Positions 54,661 to 63,936 of a DNA stretch of 64,000 nucleotides are shown in pieces. This DNA is from Gigaspora margarita (taxonomy: Eukaryota > Glomeromycota > Glomeromycetes > Diversisporales > Gigasporaceae): NCBI GenBank assembly GCA_009809945.1, contig WTPW01000625.1, positions 62,001 through 126,000 on the forward strand, given 5' to 3'. Both the position numbers and the translations under genes were made by a program. The notes beneath the pieces are model-generated. The model was given only the letters and a program-made list of their open reading frames with translations. It was not told where the DNA came from and ran no database searches. Numbering within the stretch: position 1 is the first letter of the stretch; every line of letters begins with the position of its first letter.

Positions 54661-54664
54661 ATTT

Positions 54665-55105
54665 TGGATTTTACTATGTAACAACTACTTGTGATTGCTA
54701 AAAACTAATTTTATACTTAAATAATTTAGCAAAATTATATATAGTTTTTAAGCAATTTTGCAAGAACTACTGATCCAATTTAGCTAAAATTTTAATATAA
54801 TATAGATCAATCTTATATTTATCTACATTAAAAATTTTAGCTTATTTGGATTAATAGTTAGAGCAAATCTATTTGTAACCATGGTTATTGTTCTGAGCAA
54901 TCAAATTGCTAGATTAGATATAACAAAAAAATTCAAAAACTACAAATTGCAATAACTTTAAATTGTGCCTATAAAACCAATATTTTTTTAGCTAAAAATG
55001 CTTCTTAAGGTGTTTTATTATATAATAAACCCTTTTCTAATTCTAAACCTAACTCTAACACTAATCTGGTTACTGTTACTGCTAGTAACAAGCACTTTTT
55101 TTCTA
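54665..55105. other. Stretch with remnants of the shared phrase and MITE core
   Basis: About 54752-54850 reads CAAGAACTACTGATCCAATT, TAGCTAAAATTTTAATATAA and its inverted echo (TAAAATTTTAGCTTATTTGG). About 54965-55050 resembles the core shared by three MITEs (CCTATAAAACCAATATTTTT). No gene. Confidence 0.4.
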
Positions 55106-55112
55106 ATAGTTA

Positions 55113-55530
55113 TTGTCAGAAATGATGCTGAAATCGGATAATGCTAAAATCCATGTGATTGCTATATCATCAGAATTTCTTAAAATTTTTAAAAATTGTA
55201 TAAACAATCAATCTACACTATGTAATCAAAACAATCGAATGGGTCAGTTAGAGTAGGATTAATTCAATACTGCATAAATCATATATTGATATATATATAT
55301 AAAAGGCCTTCTTACTGTATCAAAATGGCAACTCTAACCCTAACCCTAAACACAAGGCAAAATTTTTTTTTATAAATATTTTTTGCCTCGTGGTTAGGGT
55401 TAGGATTAGGGTCATCTTTTGATACAGTTAAAAGGTCTTTTATATATAGATATCAAGAATACATATAGGCATACTATCCAGTTATAGCATTTGATGTAGT
55501 ATAGATTTCAGCATTATCACCGACAGTTAT
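55113..55530. mobile_element. MITE of the ATTGTCGTGAATGATG type, copy 3, interrupted
   Basis: AGTTATTGTCAGAAATGATG, CTGAAATCGGATAATGCTAA at the left faces AATAACTGTCGGTGATAATG, CTGAAATC at the right. The middle is interrupted by the TTAGGG-armed foldback at about 55300-55455. Confidence 0.65.
55300..55455. repeat. Foldback with telomere-like CCCTAA/TTAGGG arms
   Basis: The left arm reads AAAAGGCCTTCTTACTGTAT, CAAAATGGCAACTCTAACCC, TAACCCTAAAC. The right arm is the complement (GTGGTTAGGGTTAGGATTAG, GG, TTTTGATACAGTTAAAAGG). The loop is AT-rich. The TTAGGG words are parts of the arms, not a terminal array. Confidence 0.75.
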
Positions 55531-55588
55531 TAAAAATTCAAATTTGAATATTATAATTTCATTATAATAAAAAAGTTTTCTAAAATGC

Positions 55589-56925
55589 ACTACTGGTATT
55601 CAACACCAGTATGTGGTGTAATGTGAAGATCAATATAAAAAATAACAGTCATCCAATTTGTCACACTATTGTCATATGTAAAATTTTTTATATATAAAAT
55701 TATAAAAAAAAACATATAAAATTACTATAAACTTTGAAGAAATGATGTTCTAAAGTCTACATATCAACTTAAAATTAAATTCTTCAGGAATATAGAACAA
55801 GGTGAGGAGAAAAAGGTAGTACAAAAATCAGATTAAAATTTTACTGATTTTATACAAAACAAAAATGTAACTTCATCAAAAACAAATATTTTCTGATTTT
55901 AAAATGAGTATCTTATATAAAATCATGCTCTGAACAACTTTATTAATTGGCAAAAGTGAATTACCTTGTAAGAAAAATGGGTTATCTATATACTAAAGTC
56001 AAAATTTTTAACTTTACAAAATAAAACTTTTTTCATTAGGCAACCTACTTTGGGCCCTTAAGCAAAGTTGTTCGGCATATAATTTTACATTACATTTGAG
56101 GTTGAAATAGCTTTCTCAAACCTTTTACTAAGTAAAAAATGGGTTTAAATTTAGAAAAAATTTTTTTAAAAAAAATTTTTTTTTAATAAAAAATTTTTTT
56201 CTAACTTTAACCCCATTTTTCACTTAGTAAAAGGTTCAAGAAAACTATTTCAACCTTAAATATAATGTAAAATTATATGCCGAACAACTTTGCTTAAGGG
56301 CCCAAAGTAGGTTGCCTAATGAAAAAAAAAGTTTTATTTTGTAAAGTTAAAAATTTTGACTTTAGCAATAGATAACCCTTTTTTTACAAGGTAAACCATT
56401 TCTGCTGATTAAGTAAAGTTGTTCAGAGCATGATTTTACATAAGATTCTTATCTTAAAATCAGAAAATATTTGTTTTAGATGAAGTTACATTTTTGTTTT
56501 GTGTAAAATCAGAGAAATTTTGACCTGATTTTTGTACTACCTTTTTTTTCCTCCCCTTGTTCTATATTCCCAAAGAATTTAATTTTAAGTTGATATGTAG
56601 ACTTTGGAACATCATTTCTTCAAAGTTTATAGTAATTTTATATATATTTTTTTATAATTTTATATATAAAAAATTTACATATGACAAATCGGATGGCTGA
56701 TAAACAAAACAAATAAACAAAAATTGAATTTAATAAATATTAAGTGAGAGTTAATAGTTAGAGGTTAGGTGAGGCATAGTATATAGTAAAATTTCACAAG
56801 AAATTTTTTTTTAAAAAAAAAGATGGTTTTATAGATAAAATTTTAAGTTAGAATGTATTTTTGAAAAATAGCAAAATAGCAAAAAATTTATATTAAACAA
56901 GATTTTTACATTATACTGCATACCA
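55589..56925. mobile_element. MITE with ACTACTGGTATTCAACACCA end, copy 2, split by palindrome
   Basis: The left part (55589-55645) matches the complement of 18770-18818, and the right part (56700-56925) matches the rest of that MITE (TATTAAGTGAGAGTTAATAG, TATATAGTAAAATTTCACAA, AAGATGGTTTTATAGATAAA). The right terminal repeat itself is eroded. The palindrome at 55646-56699 was inserted between. Confidence 0.75.
55646..56699. mobile_element. 1.05-kb near-perfect palindrome with 4-bp TSD
   Basis: The ends CAGTCATCCAATTTGTC and CAGCCATCCGATTTGTC are inverted, and the arms stay complementary to the centre near 56180. ATAA flanks both sides (55642-55645, 56700-56703). The uninterrupted MITE at 18512-18818 shows the site without it. 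Arms include GGCAACCTACTTTGGGCCCT-like and AAAGTTGTTCGGCATATAAT words. No open frame of note. The closeness of the arms points to recent origin or arm-to-arm conversion. Confidence 0.88.
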
Positions 56926-57029
56926 GAAATGAAGGTTTACAGAAGTGAACAAAGTGTATAGTTTACAGCCATTTTTGATAATATGCGTTCACAAAATCTC
57001 GTATATAGTTGGTCAGCGTGATCATAAAT

Positions 57030-57260
57030 CTTTTCTTTTCTGTTTTAATAGGCATTTTCAGATTGCCTTATTTTCACAGGTTTATTTCTATAGTGAAATA
57101 CTAAAGGTGTATATTGCATAGTTGTATACAATAAAGCTAACATAGATTTATTTATAATTATTATTGCTCGATCAGCTACTTTATTTTTATATATGAAAAA
57201 ACATATGGGAATAGGTTTGCTATCCAAACAAGCTCTAGCTTTACATACTCGAAACTCAAT
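57030..57260 (-). pseudogene. Possible coding relic, unrecognised
   Basis: On the minus strand about 75 residues are open: VIGIEFRVCKARACLDSKPI, PICFFIYKNKVADRAIIII, NKSMLALLYTTMQYTPLVFH and YRNKPVKIRQSENAY, then a stop. Upstream a stop breaks a continuation (GLDNFS, TRDFVIG). The composition looks protein-like, but I recognise no family. It could be a transposon protein piece. The overlapping plus-strand frame at 57193-57390 is taken as a shadow. Confidence 0.35.
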
Positions 57261-57479
57261 ACCTATGACAAAGTCTCTAGTCTATGAAAAATTATCTAAA
57301 CCTGTACTAATCATTGTCTCAACCTATCAGACACATAAACTGCTAACTTTTTGGTCCCCAAATATCCTAAGCACCAAGGTCCCACCATAACCTGCCTGCT
57401 ACATGAAACCATAATATAGACAAAATAGCTAACATACATATATAGCAAAAAGAGAATCAGGGTATCATCTTGCAGTATC

Positions 57480-57915
57480 TATTTCAGTTACTTGCACTGC
57501 CACTGCAGTCATGGAGCCTTACTGTCCACTAATAAGGTCCTTGTACTGCCACTGCAGCTGAAAAGCCTAACTATTTACTAATAAGGTCCTTGTACCACTG
57601 CAGATGCAGAGCCCAAATATTCACTAATAAAGTCCTTGCACTGTCACTGTAGTCACAGATTCTAACTTACTACTAATAAGGTTCTTGCACTACCACTGCA
57701 GCCACGGAGCCAAAATATACACTAATAAGATCCTTGCACTACCACTGCAGCCATGGAGCCTAAATATTCACTAACAAGGTCCTTGCACTACTGCCTAACT
57801 GTTCACTAATAAAGTCATTGCACTGCTACTGTAGCCGAGAAGCCTAACTATTTACTAATAAGGTTCTTGCACTACCACTGCAGCTGCGAAGCCTAACTGG
57901 TCATTAATAAGAGTC
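57480..57915 (+). repeat. Minisatellite, ~55-bp unit
   Basis: About eight units share CACTAATAAGGTCCTTGCAC, TGCCACTGCAGCCATGGAGC, CTAACTATT. The GTCCTTGCAYTGC...GCAGCCATGGAGCCTAA part is shared with the array at 28870-30070, but the spacer differs (ACTAATAAG here, CACAACATGAG there). Confidence 0.85.
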
Positions 57916-57919
57916 ACTG

Positions 57920-58500
57920 CTACTGATGGTCCTTTCACTGCCATAACATCCGCATGCGCATAGCTACCTATTTATATACTTAGCCATACTTTAATATATT
58001 CTATTTACTGATATTTATAAAAATCTAAATTTGCTAAAATCATATGGCATTACAACAAACAAAACTGCACCCTTAAACAATAAGCCTCAACTAAGCACTA
58101 AACTAACTATAAATAACAAAAATCTACATGATCCACAATAAAATTAGATGTCTCACAATAATACTAGAAATGTTAATATATGGTTTTACTAGTGTTTAAA
58201 TTGAAGACAAAATCTTAAAGCTGATTGGTGTACATTTTTCTCATGATTATTACTTGTTTTATGTAACATAAAATTTCTAATTTTAGCAAGAGGTTAAAGC
58301 GAAGTGAAATTTAGTTAGGGGTTAAGGTTATCTTCTTAATACAATTAGGAGGTTTATATATTTTTTATATGAGTATCAAGAATGCAGCAGTTTATGTAGC
58401 ATGTAGATCATGTATTAATTAACTCCTATTCTAACCCAATCCAACAATTTCATGTTTAAAATTGGTCATAAGATAATTATATTGCAAAAAATTCATTTTT
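57920..58500. other. Unassigned stretch
   Basis: No gene, TIR pair or array recognised. Confidence 0.4.
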
Positions 58501-58505
58501 TCTTA

Positions 58506-58560
58506 GTAAATGATTGGCTTACATGTGCTGTGCAGCAGCACATGTAAGCCAATCATTTAC
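58506..58560. repeat. Perfect 25-bp hairpin
   Basis: 58506-58530 (GTAAATGATTGGCTTACATG, TGCTG) and 58536-58560 are exact reverse complements with the 5-nt loop TGCAG. No TSD is visible. It may be a minimal foldback left after internal deletion. Confidence 0.9.
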
Positions 58561-58720
58561 TTTAAAAGAGTGATATTCTGATGTTATTTGTAATGACTTT
58601 ATTATTATGATCAATAGCTTGCTATTTAAAGCAAAATCATTTTAGCTTCGATTATCAAAAAATGAGATCACATAAAATGCCAGAGAGATGGTTCCATTCA
58701 ACTTTTTTGATGTCACTACG

Positions 58721-58984
58721 AACAGGAGGAACTGTTGATATTACACAACTGATTTACACACGGTGTGAAACTCATAAAAAAATTATTTTACAATACTTGA
58801 TCAGTCTGCTAATCATGTTATGATTATAATCCAACATCATTTTATTATAATAAAAATGGCATTGGATTATAATCATAACATGTACTAGCGAACTGATCAA
58901 GTATGATCAAGTATTATAAAATAATTTTTTGTGTTTCACACCATGTGTAAAATCAGTTGTATAACATCGATAGTTCCTCCTGTT
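58721..58984. mobile_element. Foldback element with 9-bp TSD, Mutator-like
   Basis: The ends AACAGGAGGAACTGTTGATA and AACAGGAGGAACTATCGATG are inverted, and the arms run to the centre near 58853 (ACAACTGATTTACACACGGT, CAATACTTGATCAGT, CATGTTATGATTATAATCCA). The flanks GTCACTACG (58712-58720) and GTCACTATG (58985-58993) differ by one CpG-type transition. A 9-bp TSD with complete TIRs is typical of Mutator-type elements. Confidence 0.85.
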
Positions 58985-59228
58985 GTCACTATGTTGATTT
59001 TTGAAAAATCCTTTTTGGTTAGAATAATGAATACTTTCATTACATTATTATGATAATTCTTTTACATATGTAACTATGCCATTATTATGATGCAAGTACA
59101 TGCATACATGCATATGTATGGCTGTGTGTAAATAATAATCATAAGAAAAAATACCTATTTAATTTTGAGACAGTCTACTGAAATAGCATCCACATAATTT
59201 ATCTTTTTTATTGGCACAGCAATTAATA

Positions 59229-59403
59229 CAGTCAGGTCTCCCTAAATGCACATCATCAGGACCAGCTCTAGCACATGCATTTAAAGAGGTATTGCATTTA
59301 GGGAGGTAAAAATCTATAGATGTAATATTAGTTGGGCCCAAGAGAAGACATGCATTTAGAGAGGTATTGTATTTAGAGAGGTAGCATTTAGGGGGTCTGA
59401 CTG
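59229..59403. mobile_element. Pogo/Tigger-like MITE with CAGTCAGGTCTCCC ends
   Basis: CAGTCAGGTCTCCCTAAATG and CAGTCAGACCCCCTAAATGC are inverted ends, with TA on both sides (59227-59228, 59404-59405). GCATTTAGAGAGGTATTG is repeated inside. The minus-strand open frame at 59159-59341 is a repeat read-through. Confidence 0.85.
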
Positions 59404-59409
59404 TATTAA

Positions 59410-61076
59410 CTTATTTTACTTGTCTAAACAATTTATTGAACCTGAATTATTAATTATATCAACTTATTCAAACTGTTAAAAAACTTTAACTATGAATTAT
59501 TGAAATAGAAAGTAATTTTGTGCCAGACTTTTTTATAGTAGCTCACATTAATTTTGATGCAAACTAACTCAACTATATACTGAAATTAAAGAATAGCAAG
59601 TTTTGTAAATTTTTTTATAGTAATCAATAAAACTATCTTGTATTAACTACATATAAATCATCTATTTTAACTGTATATTGTAGTTATCAAAATAGCAGGT
59701 GAGTTCAAAAACAAAATTTTTTATAGTAATAATTGGGCAGATTAAATGAAATCATATTAAAATGAAATATTATACAATATAAAAATAGATAAGCTACTAA
59801 AAAATAAAATTTTAGAGGTGCATTTTTTAGAGTTAGGGGTTAGAATTAGAGGTTAGTTTTAGAGTAAAGTTTATAATAAACAAGTGTAAGTGAGCTTTAG
59901 AGGGATAAATAGAAACCCTTATTTCATTTTAATCTGATTTTATTATGATCTATGACAATAATTTTAATGCAACTAATCTGATCTTGATTACATAGAAATT
60001 ATGATAATTTCTGATACAAACTAATTATATCAGTGAATTTACAGAATTGGACCTTTTTTCAAAACCCCAATTTTTATATAATTTTGCAAATCAAACCACC
60101 TTATCTCTAAGATCTAATGGGTTGGCGCTTATCTAATGAGTTTATTTATATTGATCAGTTATTTTTTGATCATCTGACCATCATCTGACCAATCAATTTT
60201 TGTAAACAATCATATTTTGGGGACTATTTTTAGGGCCCAATTTCAATTCCATAAATCTGCTAATATATTAAATTTATGGTTATTAGGAGAATAAGATATA
60301 CAAACATACAACCTTTATGCATAAATCATTTTTTTATATTAACAATATAGTTTCTCCAACCTATCCTAACTAGATTTATTTTATTAGTTTAAATTAATAA
60401 TAGTTTAAAATAGGAATAGGAGGTGTAATGTCACATTGGGTGCTCTGTAGCACAAATGTAGTTAGAAATCTTTACCATAGAATTTTTCTATAGCCATATT
60501 TCTTTACTTCAACTAGTTTTTGGGTTGGAGAAATTTGTCAGCCTGGTCCAAGAACTTATCTGACCCCTTACCCATCTCTACTGAATAATAAAGAGACTAT
60601 TAATTTTAGGATTAATTTAAGGCTGCTGTAACAAAGTTTCTACTATGACATTATATTAATATAAAAAAAAAAAAACAATATAGATTTGCTTTATTTGACT
60701 GATGCATTATGATATAAATATCTTATCTGGATATAACCATTATTCTTTTATTTGAATAGAATCCAGTTATTAAATTTTGTTAATGGTTACAATCTTTCAG
60801 ATAAAGAGTTATCCAGGTACGAGCACTAACTTCAATAAAATATTCACAAATATGGTATTATAATGATCGACAAGTTATATGCATTTCAGTAAACAGGAAA
60901 TACTACGTTGAATTATCTGATTGGTCAATAGTGTATGGACAGATATTTGTGTTTTAATATAATAGACAGCAGATAATTCAATAATGACAATAATTTATAG
61001 CACCAAACTTGCATACAGTACCATACCACTTATTCATGAACTTTTTTCTGTTTTTTTTTAAATACTATATGTATTG
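59410..61076. other. Unassigned stretch
   Basis: No gene. ATCATCTGACC is repeated at 60167-60190, and GGTCAATAGTGTATGGAC at about 60924 resembles the flank at 61908. No intact element recognised. Confidence 0.45.
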
Positions 61077-61084
61077 GTCAATAG

Positions 61085-61910
61085 TAGGATTCCACAATTT
61101 GATTTGATCTTCAAATATTTGAATCAAATATTTGATCAAATTCAAATTCAAATTTGACTATATTTGGATTAAAAAAATTCAAATCTGGCCAAATTTGATT
61201 TGATTTGACAAATATTTGATTTGATTTGAAAATTACAATTACAAAATTCAAATCAAATCAAATTCAAATCCAAATATTTGAATCAAATCAAATTCAAATC
61301 AGGGTCAATTTTTTTTTTTAACTTAAGCGACCATTAGCACTAGCTTTATTAACTTCTTTTATAGTGCCACCCGAAGACCACTATACAAATTACATTAAAG
61401 ACTTTGGCTAGACTATTACCTGGCTATCTATTACTATAGATGCCCAAGCACGGCTGCAGCACCGAACCTTATCCTCTCAACAAACTCCGCCATGAATCGA
61501 CATGCTGGCCGATTATTGGTACAAACGGTCACAGTTCGGATATGGGCACCACAAGTTTTTGAAATATCTTTTCAGACTTCGGCCTCTCAATACGTCTTGT
61601 GACTTCAGTTATTCCAAATCGGGCTCTAATACATTTCATTTTACTGCCACAGATTTGATAATGGCAACTGTCCAATTAAGTCCATCCGTAGACATCCTGG
61701 GTCCCTGTTTTTCCACAGTGTTTTAGTTCCCTAACTGGCTAGTTTTTTCATTATACCTCTAGGGGGAATTGAACTGGTAACCTTCAATTTGCATCCTGGG
61801 AGCATAACTGCTATGCTATCGACCCGCAGAACTTCAAATTAGAGTTAATTTGATTTGATCAAATTCAAATTGATCCAATATTTGATTTGATTTGAATTTG
61901 AGAAACCCTA
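61085..61910. mobile_element. hAT-like MITE of CAAATTTGA words, split by a SINE
   Basis: The ends TAGGATTCCACAATTTGA and TAGGGTTTCTCAAATTCAAA are inverted. GTCAATAG flanks both sides exactly (61077-61084, 61911-61918), an 8-bp TSD. The interior is almost wholly made of AAATTTGATTTGATC-like words in both directions, about 290 bp once the SINE at 61312-61832 is set aside. Confidence 0.88.
61312..61832 (-). mobile_element. tRNA-derived SINE (family S2), full length with TSD
   Basis: On the minus strand the head reads GCGGGTCGATAGCATAGCAG (A-box region), then GTTACCAGTTCAATTCCCCC (B-box). GATTTGGAATAACTGAAGT lies at about 61605, as in family S1. The tail is GTTAATAAAGCTAGTGC, TAATGGTCGCTTAAG and an A-run. 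TTCAAATCAGGGTCAATTT (61293-61311) and TTCAAATTAGAGTTAATTT (61833-61851) are the 19-bp TSD, differing by three transitions. The plus-strand frame at 61502-61726 is a shadow. Confidence 0.88.
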
Positions 61911-61919
61911 GTCAATAGT

Positions 61920-62680
61920 GTATATGCTTGTAAATTCAATTAAATCTTAAATATAACTTATTTTTCATTTCTGGTTTTAGTGCAACTACATTGCGCAGCT
62001 ACCTTATTTAAAAAATGGTAATTGGTGAAAAATCATTGTGGTATTGGCACCAGTGGTACATTTTTAGTAAACTCAATAATAAAAATACTATTAGTATTTA
62101 TACTATATATATATAGGTCATAATAAAATAGGAACCCCTCATTTCCTTTATAATTTGGACTTGCTAGAATCCTCTCATCGAGAGAATCATTTTGGTAGTT
62201 AAATTATCAAATTTGGTCCAGTAGATCAAAAGATATTAATTATTAAATATTATTAATAAATCGATAATTTTGGTCAAAAATAATTTTGTAACTTTGGCAG
62301 GAATTATGAAATTTTGGCTGGAATTACACCTGATACTTCAGCTAAACCACCTATTCACCTATAAATCAGCTAATTTCTGAAGCTCCCTTACTGAAAAATT
62401 GTTTTTTTTACTGTCACAATATTATGCGAAGAGCTATTATTATTATTTCCTAACTGTGGATTTATATATGTACTTACTATTGCATATACATGCATGTATA
62501 TCCTCTTCCTATGCTATTTATCAATATTGTACTATTTTGATTAGTGATATGCTGTGTCTGCATAATTTGGACCATGAGGGTATTTTTTAAAAATTTGTAC
62601 CCAGTCTGAATAGTGATTCAGATCTAAAGTTAGAGTCCAAACTAGTATTAATTTTCAATTAAAATTTACTGTGTAGATAC
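61920..62680. other. Unassigned stretch with one phrase relic
   Basis: About 62145-62260 reads GGACTTGCTAGAATCCTCTC, ATCGAGAGAATCATTTTGGT, AGTTAAATTATCAAATTTGG, TCCAGTAGATCAAAAGATAT. That is one arm of the CTACCAAAATG foldback type in the reverse sense. The rest shows nothing; a short plus-strand frame at 62399-62590 is not convincing. Confidence 0.5.
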
Positions 62681-62700
62681 TACACAATTTATAACTTTTT

Positions 62701-63936
62701 TTTTTTTGGTTTCAAAGTGCCTGCTTGGGGCATAGGATTTATTCAGTTTACACATCGGAAAGTTACACTTGGATGAGAGTACAACTAGCCACATGTACAC
62801 TTTTGGTGTCTAATTTAAGTGGTCCGCCCGAAGGTTCCACACTAGATACTATACTGCAACCCAACTACGAGAATTGTCTATTTAAACCCTCTGATCTTCA
62901 GCTCCTTGACCAATCTCAACTGTTTCACCAGTATCCGTGGTACATATACAGTCAGTTCGGACTAGTGTCTGAAATTCAATTTTTAAATTAGTTGCAGGCT
63001 GCAACTAAATAAAAAAAAATAGTTGCAGATTATAAGAATTTATAAAAATTTAGTTGCGCGTATAAGCATTTCATCAAAATTTATAAGTAAAATTTGCAAA
63101 TTTATGTGCAGTATTTGCATATGCACTTCAGATTTTGGTTGCGGAAATTTAAAATTTGTTGCGGTCCACAGACTCCGCAACCCAATTTCAGACACTGGTT
63201 CGGACCCTGGATCATTTACTGCTATAGCCCTTAGGACTAGTTTATCCTCGCAGAAAACTTGGTAGAGCAGTCCCTGTCCCACCCAGGTAATACCTACACT
63301 TCGGTAACTTACGCTACAGCTTTACCATATACTTGCAGTCAGGGCTAACCATTAAACCACTACTGTTACCTACTTTATGCCCTTGTAAGGTTTGCTCCAA
63401 CCCCAGCACCCACCTCTACCATCCTACCGGTCCTTATACCAGTTTCCCAAACTTCCAAACCAGTTAGCCCGGAAGGGTCGATTAACCCGGCATTAGGTGC
63501 CACTATGGTTCTTTCTTCCCTTGGTATCTACTTCTATAGCATAGGTCCTTTTCCTCTGGTGTGACTCCGGCGGCCAGGTTGGTGAACCCCCATCTCTGAG
63601 GGTCTTTATTCGTCTCATGTTCTGGCTCCGGTTTCTGATTCTCTGGTTTTGGTAGTGCTATTGAAGATCTTTGCTACCTCCTTACTCAGGACTTGCCAAA
63701 CAGGTTTTCATTTCTCTAGTCCCTTGGATTTGTCTGTGTAATGATACACAAATACGCTCAAAAGCTCCCATTCTAGATGGTAACCAAAGGATTACAGGTA
63801 ATATACCCGACCGATCGACAAAACAATAGTTACCATACCACAGTTTTTATTTTCAAAGTGTCGCCAGTGGGATTTGAACCCTAGACCTGCCGCTTGGGGT
63901 GACAACTTACCAACTTCCCTAAGTCGCCACACCCAT
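62701..63936 (-). mobile_element. SINE-L copy 7, best preserved, full length with TSD
   Basis: On the minus strand the head reads TGTGGCGACTTAGGGAAGTT, GGTAAGTTGTCACCCC, AAGCGGCAGGTC, TAGGGTTCAAATCCCACTGG: a tRNA-like sequence with A-box and B-box regions. The body (about 990 bp without the nested MITE) has no long open frame. The tail is CCCCAAGCAGGCACTTTGAA, ACC and A-run. ACAATTTATAACTTTTT (62684-62700) and ACAATTCATAACCTTTTT (63937-63954) are the TSD. It is the most GC-rich copy in the window and so probably the youngest. Confidence 0.88.
62963..63197. mobile_element. hAT-like MITE with perfect 8-bp TSD
   Basis: TAGTGTCTGAAATTCAATTT and CAGTGTCTGAAATTGGGTTG are inverted ends. GTTCGGAC flanks both sides exactly (62955-62962, 63198-63205). 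The interior repeats GTTGCGG and GTTGCAG words. 235 bp, nested in SINE-L copy 7. Short frames on both strands here (63023-63282) are not genes. Confidence 0.9.

Noticed and set aside
55330-55405. Chromosome end
   Set aside because: The TTAGGG and CCCTAA words are few, point toward each other and are inside a foldback element with sequence on both sides.
57480-57915. CRISPR-like array
   Set aside because: Units vary along their whole length, there are no unique spacers between exact repeats, and the context is eukaryotic.
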